DNA of 64,000 nt from Entomortierella parvispora (lineage: Eukaryota > Mortierellomycota > Mortierellomycetes > Mortierellales > Mortierellaceae). The notes beneath the pieces were generated by a model. That model saw nothing but the letters and a program-made list of their open reading frames with translations, did not search any database and was not told the DNA's origin. Within the stretch, counting starts at the first letter, position 1; each line of letters starts with the position of its first letter. The stretch covers positions 1 to 64,000 of the forward strand of contig OY752148.1 in assembly GCA_963573315.1 (NCBI GenBank). The letters run 5' to 3'. This document shows positions 35,051 through 45,262 of this stretch, piece after piece. A program made the position numbers and the translations under genes.

Positions 35051-36029
35051 ATGGCTCGCCCCCTCTTTGCCTCGTTCAAACAAAACGTTGCATGGGTCAT
35101 TTCTGTTATTGTCGTTCGTTGTCTTTGCAGACTTCAATAAAAGAAACACTTGTGTTTTTTTCCTATCCTTTTTGTTAGAAAGGGAGTGGAAGAAAAATTA
35201 TCCTAGGGAATCTTTCCCAATTGCTCCGTGATACTATATTATTGTTGGCGACGTTGTTCATTGATATAAGGAAGGAAGAGGAAAAGAAGGGAAGAAAAAG
35301 AAACAAAGGAGCGGGATGCGCTGTAGATCCTGATGATCGCCGCGGGCACGACGCAAAGAAAGTTTCAATTGCCCGTGTTGTATGATCACCCTAGGATGTT
35401 TGTGCCTTTTTATTGAGGATGTGTCTGTTTCCACTCTTCTGGCAATATGTCGCTAGGTTTTGCAACCGTTGTACTTTGCCTACTTGCTGTGCTTGCTGTG
35501 TCCTAGAATATGTGGCGGAAGGACTCTGGTAACCAAAAATATCCTCGTAGAGTGGATTCCTGACGACATTTGTACACTCTGCCCCATCACGCTATTCTGC
35601 TGAATACTTCTGTATCACTTCAAAGTTTGGACAATAAAAGGACGCAGTCAAGAACGAGAAACAGAGAGAGTGGGAGGACATGCGGGAAAACACGCGTTCG
35701 TGCGGAAACAAAGAGGAAAACGCACGAGCAAGATGGAGCCGTATGTTTCCGAGAAGAGCACAAATTGCTTTTTCGTCAATGGCTCTTGACAAATAACGAA
35801 TCACGAAGCGCCTCTAAATGGTCTAAGCTCGACCTTCCGAAGGCGCATCAGCCTTTGACCCTCAGTAGTTCAAAGAAAGAAAACAGTTGTGAAACAATGG
35901 CACGAGCAAGAGAAGGACCGAAGGCAGTGGGGAGGTCTCCGGGAGGACACGCCCAGGTCCACTCATTGTCGGAAGGAGGATATCTGTACTCATTGGCAAC
36001 AGTGTTCGTCACCCTCCCCTTTTTTTTCT
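35051..36029. other. Intergenic region between ubiquitin-L40 and malate dehydrogenase
   Basis: Nearly 1 kb without a supported gene. The CT-rich segment CACCCTCCCCTTTTTTTTC (about 36010) just before the TATA box fits the upstream part of the malate dehydrogenase promoter. The open frame 35570-36034 is rejected as featureless. Confidence 0.45.
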
Positions 36030-36036
36030 TATAAAG
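36030..36036 (+). promoter_or_regulatory. TATA box of the malate dehydrogenase gene
   Basis: TATAAAG, 80 bases before the presumed ATG, preceded by a pyrimidine run. CCTTTATCGTCCTTACAG at 36093-36110 resembles a splice acceptor and may close a leader intron. Confidence 0.6.
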
Positions 36037-36116
36037 ATGGACCCACCCAACTTGACCCTTGTTCTTTACTCCACTTTCTCCACTATCTCTCACCTTTATC
36101 GTCCTTACAGATAACA

Positions 36117-37403
36117 ATGGTCCGTCCTCAATCATGCCACAGAAACTTTTTTTCGCTGATTGACTGCGACAGACAACTGAAATCCCCGTCTTCCCCTTCT
36201 TGTTTTCGCTTCAATAGTCTCCAGTTCCGGAACACGCCAGCGTCAAAGTCGTCGTCTGTGGCGCCGCAGGAGGAATCGGCCAGCCTCTCTCGTTGCTCTT
36301 GAAGCAATCCGACCTTATCTCGCACCTTGCCCTCTTTGATGTCGTCAACGCCGCTGGTGTCGCCGCCGATCTTTCGCACATCAACACAAAATCCAAGGTC
36401 ACCGGCCATGGTAGTGACACGATGGACGAGGCCCTCAAGGATGCTCACACGGTTGTCATCCCAGCTGGTGTTCCTCGCAAGCCAGGCATGACTCGTGATG
36501 ATTTGTTCAAGGTAAAGGACGCACCTGGCTGATTCAATACAAAAAGATGCTCGAGCAGACGAAAGGAAACCAGAACGCCAGAACACCATTGACCTAATCC
36601 CCGAACTCTGTGTCATGTAGATCAACGCCGGTATCATCCGTGATTTGGCCGAGGGCGTTGCCAGAAACTGCCCCGAGGCTTTCGTCCTCGTTATCTCCAA
36701 CCCTGTCAACTCTACCGTCCCCATCGTTGCCGAAGTTCTCAAGAAGCACGGCATCTTCAACCCCAAGAAGTAATTCTATAGAACATTTCAATGGAACTTT
36801 CCTTCATTAGAATATGACCTAACCTAACTTTGTCCTCATAGAGTCTTTGGTATCAGCACCTTGGATGTTGTTCGCTCGTCTAGGTTCGTCTCTGAGGTCA
36901 TTTCCTCTGTTGACCCCAAGTCAACCCGCGTCACTGTCGTCGGAGGTCACTCTGGTGTTACCATCGTTCCTATTCTGTCCCAGATCCCTGGTCACGCCTC
37001 CTTGACCCAGGAGCAAATCGACGCCCTTACTCACAGAATTCAATATGGCGGTGACGAAGTCGTCAAGGCCAAGGACGGCGCCGGATCAGCCACGCTCTCC
37101 ATGGCTTTTGCAGGCGCCCGATTCACCAATGTGATCTTGGAGGCCACTGTTACCGGAAAGGCCGGTTTGGTAGAGTCGACCTATGTCAACTTGGCCGCCG
37201 ATAGCACCGCAAGCACGCAGGCATTCCGAGAGAAGAATCAGTTGGACTATTTTGCCTTGGACGTCGAGTTTGGTCGTGAAGGTGTGAGCAAGATTCACTC
37301 CTTGCCCAAGATCTCTGCCTATGAGCAAACACTCTTGGATGCCGCCATCCCAGAGCTCCGGGCCAACATCGAAAAGGGTACCAGTTTCATCACCAGTTCA
37401 TAA
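36117..37403 (+). CDS. MDH: NAD-dependent malate dehydrogenase
   Basis: Interconverts malate and oxaloacetate with NAD. Exons: 36117-36119 (ATG only, uncertain), 36218-36511, 36621-36769, 36842-37403; 335 residues. Motifs: [11 protein letters not shown] (dinucleotide binding), [12 protein letters not shown] (mobile loop with substrate arginines), [19 protein letters not shown] (Asp/Arg) and [10 protein letters not shown] with the catalytic His. No mitochondrial presequence is visible in the exons found, so a cytosolic or peroxisomal-type enzyme is suggested; the C-terminus TSS is not a peroxisomal SKL signal. The start is the weak point: the body frame begins at 36218 in phase 0, and the only plain way to reach an ATG is a 3-nt coding exon followed by GTCCGT as donor. 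A separate upstream exon is the alternative. AATAATAAATT (37439) is a likely polyadenylation signal. Confidence 0.93.
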
Positions 37404-38550
37404 ATATCCTGCCATCGACTTCCTTCGAAATCCGACTGTAAATAATAAATTCTGACCTTGACACCAATAAAATGACGGTCGGTACCTGACAGAATATAGA
37501 AGCAAATAAGCAAAGCACACGATCACAATATCCTCAAGGACGATAGCCGAAACCACTCCTGCCTATGATAAAATCAAGTCTAGTAGAAGAACACACTCCA
37601 GATCGGTGTGATCTCATCTGCTCGTAATCCCATAGTCCTCGAAGTCCTCGAAAAAGGACATCAAGAGCACATGTGCTCTCGTGGATACTACGCACATCAA
37701 TTGACATGAACTCGTTCCTTTCGTTGAAATGTAAAATGTAAAGAGATAGATGGAAGCGTCCCACAACACGTTCGATAAAGAAAGCAGGCCGGTGACAGAA
37801 GATCAAACGCAAAGAGGTCCGCAAGAAGCGTGAGCCGACTGAGGATCAACGAGATTCTCAGCCTCAATTGCTAGACGATACATTTCAAAATGCATTACGG
37901 TCCTATCGACAGTCTTTATCAAGAGACCCTACTCCTCCTTCACATAGTAGCGACAAACCCATTTAAACACCCATTTGTCTTCAGTCATCCTTGCCCTCTT
38001 CATAGCGCACATCCATACCCTGATGGCAAAAAATAACGACCGCAAAGAAGGCACGCTGCGATATCTTTAAAAGTTCTCGTAGTCTGTCGACAAGAACGAT
38101 TTTAATTTGGGACGACGCAGTATGGAACTACATGTTGAGTCCAGAAGATGACGCCCACCAGAAACAGCTAACAAAAGAGAATCAGGGGGAGGAACTAAGC
38201 AGGCCAAACTTCCTCTTCCTTTTCCTCGGCGATACCGAGGGAAGGAGCAGCTCCTGGAGTCTCGCCTTGGTCGCGGTCTTGGAAAACTCGCGGCGACTCT
38301 CTTGGTATTTGTTGCAAAGGCGAAGAGTTGTGGCCTAGAAGGAAGAAGCTGAGTTTATGTCTATCAAATATAACTTATATAATTTTTTTTGGTTTTCATT
38401 TCATTGAGTGTCTATTACTTACTCGGAAGATGAGGAGGTCGTGCATAGCCATCAAGCTAAGGTCAGTCTCTTGCACAGTGGGAAAAAGGCGACGCTCTGG
38501 TGACCTGAAAAACCGTGCGATGTTCACAAAATTAAAATAAAACCCAGGCC
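37404..38550. other. Intergenic region, no gene recognised
   Basis: More than 1 kb downstream of malate dehydrogenase with no supported frame. The bases before 38551 lead directly into the tandem duplication. Confidence 0.45.
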
Positions 38551-38907
38551 CTCTCTGCCAGTACCTGGGAGGCATCATGAACTACAGTGAGCGTAACCAG
38601 GCGCAGAGGGCTCCTGGACAGTGGCTGAAAGGAGACACCCGTATGAACACAGAGCAGACGACCTGCTGAGTATCCCACCCTCCGAGGCACGCTAAGAGCA
38701 ATAAAAACAAAAAGAAAACTCAAGCTCCCCTCTCTGCCAGCACCTGGGAGGCATCAGATGAACTACAGTGAGCATAACCAGGCGCAGAGGGCTCCTGGAC
38801 AGTGGCTGAAAGGAGACACCCGTATGAACACACAGCAGACGACCCGCTGAGTATCCCACCCTCCGAGGCACGCTAGGAGCAGCAAAAACAAAAAGAAACC
38901 CTCCAAG
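38551..38907. repeat. Tandem duplication, 179-bp unit, two near-identical copies
   Basis: CTCTCTGCCAGTACCTGGGA starts at 38551 and its near-identical copy at 38730. The copies differ at only a handful of positions over about 175 bases, so the event is recent. Each contains GGCTCCTGGACAGTGGCTGA and CACCCTCCGAGGCACGCTA and ends in AAAACAAAAAGAAA. A third, partial and diverged copy may begin at about 38908 (CCAGCACTATGAACACACAG). The A-rich end of each unit recalls a SINE-like or retroposed unit, but no Pol III box is evident. Confidence 0.9.
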
Positions 38908-39513
38908 CTTCACTCGTTTCCAGCACTATGAACACACAGCGCATCCCATCTTAGCAGACACAGGAGTAAAACAAGAAAAATCGGAAGTAAATGAAAATTG
39001 CAAGGAAAGAGGATTGAGAAAAAAAGTAGGATGGAACAAGTCTAGAAAGCGTTAAACATGGAAGTGGAAAGTGATTGCCGTTTTGAAGGTGAGCTATGGT
39101 GGTACGTCGAAGGAACGATTGCGCTAAGGGTCAATGTTGAGGGTCAATGTTGAGGTTGCGAAAGGGTCAATGTTGAGGTCGCGAAAAGGTCAATGTTGAA
39201 GTCGAGTAGTCACAAACGTAAGTGGTAAGAGACTTTTCAGCCATCATCGTCCTTGCATTGACCACCTGTCCGTTACTAACTCATCCACATATTACTTTGG
39301 CCAAATGGCGTACTTTCAACAGGGGCGAATTCCATGCTTTTTCCGGGTTGGCTTGCTTTCTTCGAAAGAATGGTTACCAACCCTCTGTACTTTCAACGGT
39401 TACCCATAGCCTCAAGCATCTCTATCAGACGAGTGGACCTCCTCTCTCGATTTGCTATCATTTGAGATGCCTGCTCTCAAATCTCAACCGAGACAGTCCC
39501 CAGGATTTTCGAA
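38908..39513. other. Intergenic region with short GGTCAATGTTGA repeats
   Basis: AGGGTCAATGTTGAGG recurs four times between about 39125 and 39200, partly spaced by TTGCGAA or TCGCGAA. The rest shows no supported gene. Confidence 0.5.
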
Positions 39514-40440
39514 CAGGATGTCATGCGCCTCGGGACTTGGGAAAATATCGTCATATTTGTTGATGGAGATCAGGCTGAGGAAGGGATTTTGAAATGACAG
39601 TTTACAGAAGCTGCATCCTCTTTCTGTCGGTCATTACCCATGCGCAATGCATTTGTCGAGTGTTTGTAGGGTGAAGGGAGGAACGTCCAGCGATGTGCGA
39701 TGGATGCTGACGTTAAAACTGCTTAGGACTGCAGACCGGAACTACGGGAAATACATCTCTTCAGTTGGACCGGTTAAAAGCTTTTCGATTATCAAGAGCA
39801 TCAAGGAACAAGGTAAATGGTATACTCTGGGGCACAGGAGGGTCCTAGACTGAGCCTGTGAAGTTGCTGGCCTGAAGTCGCATATGTGCCATGGTGAGGC
39901 GGACCCATGGTTGGCCAAAGCATGCCTGGACCATGAGTCCCCTCTCTCAAGTTCGGGACTTGTGGTCTGCTCTGATCTCTCAAATGCCGCAAGTCCCTCT
40001 CAAGGGAAAATGGCTGTGATTACAAGGGACTCTGATCTTTTTGTGTATGAATCGATCGACGGAGTCCTTAGAGCCGGGAACCGAACCGTGTTGGCTACTG
40101 GACCGGCAGTGTTCATCAGAAGGTTTAGACTATGGTCGAAGCACTTGATTCTCTTGAGAAGATGGGTACAAAAGGTGAATTGCTGGTGCATACTTACTAC
40201 ATAAATAGCATATCCAAAGAAGATATCCGATATACTTTGCTTATCCTAGGTTCAAAATGACTCTAGATTCGGGACGCAGGTCAAGTTGTCGTCAGTGTCC
40301 ACGAGTACCATACGAGCTGCAAGTGCCCGCAAGAGACTTGCAACCGATTTCTCAAAGACAAAGGCAACAGGAGCCAGCTTTGCCCAGACTGCAGTCAATG
40401 CTTTGACCGCGATCAGAAAACATGGCGAGGGTATGCATAG
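39514..40440 (+). pseudogene. Decayed nuclease gene with PIN-like and TnpB/Fanzor-like zinc-ribbon pieces
   Basis: No single frame spans this region, but four pieces on one strand look protein-like. (1) About 39514-39594 reads ENIVIFVDGDQAEEG, like the start of a PIN/FEN-type nuclease. (2) About 39995-40070 reads GKMAVITRDSDLFVYESI, the acidic DSD block typical of PIN/XPG-like nucleases. (3) 40132-40260 reads EKMGTKGELLVHTYYINSIS. (4) 40268-40440 reads VVVSVHEYHTSCKCP, then CNRFLKDKGNRSQLCPDC and CFDRDQKTW: a zinc ribbon with a DRD motif as in the RuvC-III end of TnpB and Fanzor proteins. Stops and frame changes separate the pieces; some could be introns (TATCCTAG at 40242-40249 is a possible acceptor), so an intact multi-exon gene cannot be excluded. 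The family assignment rests on remembered motifs only. Confidence 0.4.
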
Positions 40441-40730
40441 CCTTTGTGGAAGCAAGGAAGCGGCCTGTAAAGTTGAAACCTGCACCGCCCACACAGGCAG
40501 TAGCGTACTCTTCACCTACGCTACCATTAGCGACCCAAGCAGGGTCAAGCACACGGACATCGTCATGGGCAGCCTAGTCCTCTTCTCGGACGCGCCCATG
40601 GCGTCTTTTGTCCTTTTAAAACTTGCGGTGATACCAGGCATATCCAAAACAATTCGAAAGTCGCCGCCTTTTTTTTTCTAGTTTATTATACTTAGTTGGC
40701 ATTGCCATGACTGAGTCTGGATGGTATCTT

Positions 40731-41702
40731 TTAGTCCGAGTCCGAGTCCGAGTCCGAACCATAAGATCCCACGAGTGCCAATAAACTGGACGGCTTCTTT
40801 TCGCTTGTGGAAATTGCTGCAGCTTGCGTTGCTGACGATGTTGTCCCTGACGTTTTGGAGACTAATGACACCGGTGGCGCAGTGGTTGTGAATGTTGATT
40901 TTGTGGCGGCAACGATAGATGGCTTCTTTGCTGTCAGTCCTAATGAGCTTCCTTGCTTGCGTTTTTTTGTCAGTGGTTGACTGAAATCTGGCAATGACAA
41001 CGGCGACGAAAACTTTGCCATTGCAACTTTGGCAGCGTTTGGCTCTGTGTCGTCTCCCAGCTCGTCATCCCTGAGTCTCTTCACAGAGTCGCCATCTACG
41101 TCCCTGAATACAGCCTTGGCCAGTCTCTCATCTTCTTCCTCCTCTTCCTTCTGTTTCTGCAACGCAATCTCATCCTCGGATCCAACCAATTTTTCCAAGA
41201 TCTGGTCAGCGTCCACTCGTTCGTTCATGGAGTTCCTTGTCCGGATCTCGTCAAGGGCATCCATGATCTCCATCTCTCGTTTTGAATCCTGGGTCCTGTT
41301 TTCCAAGGCCTTCATGGGGTTGTTTTCCTCTTCTTCCTCACGCTCGGCTGCCATCTCCCCGCTGACGTCGCGCCAGGGCTCAAAGTTGCGCTGGGCTCCA
41401 TGTTCGGCTACATAGTCTGTGTTGGCAGGGTCGGTCTTGAAGGTGATCTCTGCGGCACAGCGGTTGCAACGGATATAGAATCGGAAAATCTTGATATTAT
41501 GGTAGGTCTCTTCTGTGGTTTCCTTGCGAGCGTTGAACTTTTTGCCCTTGTAAATGTACTCGCCGCAGGTGTTGCATCGCATGGAAAATGGGGTCATGAG
41601 ACGGACTTTGTGCTGCAGATCCTTGGGCTGCTTGCGACGAGGAATCAGCGCGGGATCGAAATCCGGAGGGAAGTACTTGTTGAGGACCTTGCGCTCGGAC
41701 AT
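40731..41702 (-). CDS. YJU2: Pre-mRNA splicing factor Yju2/CCDC94
   Basis: A 323-residue step I splicing factor of the Prp19/NTC-associated set; it acts in the nucleus at the branching step of the spliceosome. The N-terminus is the strongly conserved Yju2 domain: [17 protein letters not shown], then a zinc site with Cys43-x2-Cys46 ([20 protein letters not shown]) and Cys79-x2-Cys82 ([16 protein letters not shown]), then [18 protein letters not shown] central acidic coiled-coil region carries [11 protein letters not shown], characteristic of the CCDC94 branch rather than CCDC130. The C-terminus ends in an acidic DSDSDSD repeat. The gene has no intron, in contrast to most housekeeping genes around it. 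It is divergent from Ras, with 461 bp between start codons. Confidence 0.96.
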   Translation of the reverse strand: MSERKVLNKYFPPDFDPALIPRRKQPKDLQHKVRLMTPFSMRCNTCGEYIYKGKKFNARKETTEETYHNIKIFRFYIRCNRCAAEITFKTDPANTDYVAEHGAQRNFEPWRDVSGEMAAEREEEEENNPMKALENRTQDSKREMEIMDALDEIRTRNSMNERVDADQILEKLVGSEDEIALQKQKEEEEEDERLAKAVFRDVDGDSVKRLRDDELGDDTEPNAAKVAMAKFSSPLSLPDFSQPLTKKRKQGSSLGLTAKKPSIVAATKSTFTTTAPPVSLVSKTSGTTSSATQAAAISTSEKKPSSLLALVGSYGSDSDSDSD

Positions 41703-42163
41703 TGTGAGAGGGGAGGGATGCTTGAGGTTGTAAAGAAAAGGAAAAGGGAAGGGGGTAGAAGAGAAGCAAGAATCAGTGCGAGGTCGAAAAGAGAATCAGT
41801 GCGAAGTCTTAAGACAAGTGACCAGTCAAAATAAAGACTATTCTTAATAAAGTATTTAATAATAAAGTAAAAAATAAAGTAAAAACTATCCGCACTCCCC
41901 CTCCTCCTCCTCCTCAGACTCGTCTCATCATCTCTGGCACACGTCTCATCTCAATTCTCTCTTTTCCATCCCCTCTCTTTCCTTCCCTTCGCATCATCCC
42001 TCATCCGCCCATCCCCTGATCGTTTCCCTCTCTCCCCCTTTCTCCTTCTCTCTCTCTCTCTCTTTCCCTCCTCTCCTCCTCTCTCTCTCCCTCCCTCTCT
42101 CTCTCTCCTTCGCTCTCCTGCCCAACTGCCTCTCCCTTCTCCAGCCCCACTCTCCATCCCAAA
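41703..42163. promoter_or_regulatory. Divergent promoter region, Yju2 and Ras
   Basis: 461 bp with a strong CT-rich block on the Ras strand (about 41895-42150: repeated CTCTCTCC and CCTCCTCC) and an AATAAAGTA-type A/T repeat near 41845-41885. Pyrimidine-rich leaders are typical of fungal housekeeping promoters. Confidence 0.55.
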
Positions 42164-44114
42164 ATGTCCAAGCAGCCCAACCAGCTCATGCGCGAGTACA
42201 AGCTCGTCGTCGTCGGCGGAGGAGGTAAACCAGCCTTGTCCAATCCCGCCATGTTCCCTCTCCCTTGTCCCCCCTGTCCCTCTGTCTATCTATCCCCTGG
42301 CCTCCCTTGTTCCCGCTGCCTGCCTGCCTCTTGTGCTCCTCTTCCTCTTCCCGCGCTTCTTCCCCTTTCATCCTGTCTTTTCCGTTTTGTGTTCGTTCCT
42401 GACTGCGTCTGTCGTGTCAGTGTCTGTCGTGCAAGCACGATGGCTGCGTTCGTGCATGGGACTTCATGATGAGACAAAGAGATCGAATCGCAACAGGGTT
42501 GTTTTTTATTTTGTTTTGCTTGCCCTACACTACCTCGTGCGCTTACACAATGTTCTCCCCTCTCTTGTACCTGTGCAGGTGTCGGCAAGTCGGCCATGAC
42601 CATCCAATTTATCCAGTCGCACTTTGTGGACGAGTATGATCCAACGATCGAAGGTAAGGAGGCCCAACCACCGCCCGCGCTTTTATTACCCGTGTGCCTT
42701 GCATCCCTCGACGCTCGACGCTTCCCGCCCTTGTCTGGCCTGACCTGACCTGCTGGAGATTGCAACCCGTGCCTCTCTTTGTTGTCACCGTCGGGCATAA
42801 TATCAACAACCAACAAGCAATAGCATCTTGTGGCGACACTTCTTCATTGTTTCGTTTTTCTCACGTTGTTCTTGTCATCCCAATGTCCTGTTGCTTCCAG
42901 ATTCTTATCGCAAGCAGTGCACGATCGATGACGAGGTTGCTCTCTTGGATGTCCTCGATACCGCTGGCCAGGAGGAATACAGGTAAGCAGCTTTTCATAT
43001 CCTCCGCGCAAGAATCGAAACGAAACGGGTTCATACTTCAGACCATGCCAGATGCGGATACATGACAAACAGAAAAGAAGAAAAAGGGCCAAACTGCACA
43101 GACGGCGGACCTTCGCCTCGCGTGTCGGCCAATGCTCATTCTCGTCTTGAGTTCATATCCCGATCTTGCCCTGGATATAAGTTTGACACCACAGTGCCCA
43201 ACCACCCTTCCATTCTCCTGTACTGTACTGTACACCATGCACTATCTGAGCGAGTCCATCAACACTCCCTTCCGCCGGGCGCTGGTGTGCTTGGTGCTCT
43301 CCTGTCTCTGCTGTTGCTTTTTCATACTTTCCTCTCTGAGAAGTGGGCTCTCGCCATTGGTGTCTCCCTTGTTGTTGCTGGCTGTTGTTGTCGTTGCTGT
43401 TATTGTGATCTCTTCGCGACAAAGATCCAATGGAAAACAAAACTGATGCTGATGCCCGTCCTTTGGATTTCATACTCACCAATCTTCTCTTTGTTGATCC
43501 TAGTGCGATGCGTGAGCAATACATGCGCACTGGCGAAGGTTTCTTGCTAGTTTACTCGATCACATCTCGCAACTCCTTTGAGGAAATCTCCACTTTCTAC
43601 CAGCAGATTCTCCGTGTCAAGGACAAGGACTTTTTCCCCATCATCCTCGTTGCCAACAAGTGCGATCTTGAGCACGAGCGCCAGGTGTCTACTCATGGTA
43701 AATCCCTCTTTTCTAATGGGCTTGTCTCATCTTTGGGTTCCAGTGGTTTACAGGTTTCCTGTCCCGTGTGTCTCGCTCACCTAATAATCGGCGAGTATTT
43801 GAGCCCAGAGGATTAACATGATGTGCTCACCTGGCTCTCTTTGATATTTCCGTGGTTTCTGTTTTCGCCCACGCTATTTAGAGGGACGTGAATTGGCCAA
43901 GCAATTCAGCTCAAGGTTGATCGAGTCTTCGGCCAAGCAAAGGATCAACGTGGACGAGTCGTTCTACAACCTTGTGCGTGAGATTCGTCGTTTCAACAAA
44001 GAGGCACATAACCAAAACCAAAGCGGAGGCCATGGATACTCTCAGCAAGGACAGGGTTATGGCAATCAGATGGAGGACAGAGATGACAAGGGCTGCTGCT
44101 GCCTGGTGATGTAA
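42164..44114 (+). CDS. RAS: Ras-family small GTPase
   Basis: A 214-residue membrane-anchored signalling GTPase, in fungi usually upstream of adenylyl cyclase and/or MAP kinase cascades. Exons: 42164-42224, 42579-42653, 42901-42982, 43504-43697, 43882-44114; all phases agree. G-box motifs are intact: GGGGVGKS (residues 18-25), effector loop [31 protein letters not shown] and ESSAK. Positions matching human Gly12, Gly13 and Gln61 are Gly20, Gly21 and Gln69, so the GTPase looks unaltered; the position of Ala11 is Gly. The hypervariable tail is Gln/Gly/Asn-rich and ends CCCLVM: a CLVM CAAX box (Met favours farnesylation) with two further cysteines available for palmitoylation. Introns 1 and 3 are long (354 and 521 bp). 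Confidence 0.97.
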
Positions 44115-44961
44115 CGAATCCTCACCATTGCTCTCGCTGTCTTGATTTATATTTATGGATTATGGACTGGAGACGATAGAGGTTTGGTTGGGACCATGGT
44201 TTGTGATCATGTGGCCCGCCGCCTTCTACTGAGAAAAGGGTCATACAAAAACATCAACTGGATTACCAGCCATGACAATAATGAAGAGAAAGGCAGGCGA
44301 AGATGGCCAACCACCAAAAAGCAATGCTTGCTTTTCGATATTCCCAGACTATTTATATTCGTAAAAAATAACTTCGATAATTCAATAATATATATTCCCC
44401 TACGAACGAACCTATGGACAATGGATGCATAGTGAAAGGCATGGTAGAAGGAAGGAGCTAAGGACAGCGGAAGGAGGATGAGACTGAAGAGGAGACGAAG
44501 GAAGAGAGTCGATTTCGGGCACAGGGGTTTTGTGCACTGCACAAAACCCGACTATTAATAGTGGAGCAAAGGTTAAAAATAGCGTTTCCTGCCCATTGCA
44601 AATGTGCCTGTCTGCGTTTCGATTTTTTTATATTATTGAATGGTGGTCGATCGATGGAGGTTTGGATCCCCTTGTTCTTCACATCTCATTGCATCTGCCA
44701 TTGTCTCCTCCATCCTCCTCCCTCTTTTCTTTGCTGCTGACCTCTTTGCTTATCACCACCACCACCACACCATCGACTACTCGGAAACGCGCGATTGGTA
44801 TCCCCTCAATCAGACCGAGGTATACACTCAAACACACACCCGCACACACACGCGCAGACACACGGACACACAACTACACAGCACAAACGGGGTCACTCAT
44901 TCGCTCATTCCGAGCTCCATTGCATCAGTATACGCTAGCAACAGCAACAGCAACAGCAACG

Positions 44962-45003
<42 letters not shown>

Positions 45004-45262
45004 GCGACTCCTACAGCACAATAACAACAACAGCAGCAACAAGACGACTCGCATAGACTTTATCTGTGCTCTGATTCCTCTTGCCACGTTGTAAACTAAC
45101 CGACAGCCTTCGCTTGCCCTAGGCCATTCTCTCAAGCTACTTGTCGCACGGTGAAAAAGAAAAGAGTCCCACCCAACAAAAAAAAACCATCCGGTCTCTC
45201 ACCGACGGTAGACTGACAGAGTTAGGAACAACAGACACCCCGTGCATACAACAGCTGCCGAA
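44115..45262. other. Intergenic region and leader of the Chs7 gene
   Basis: About 1.1 kb containing microsatellites: CAC/CCA (44750-44770), CA-rich (44825-44875) and an ACA/CAA run (44967-45003). The open frames over them are Thr/Asn/His-rich artefacts. The last 200 bases are presumably the Chs7 leader. Confidence 0.5.

Noticed and set aside
36128-36766. 212-residue minus-strand open frame
   Set aside because: Antisense shadow of the malate dehydrogenase exons; crosses two introns without its own structure.
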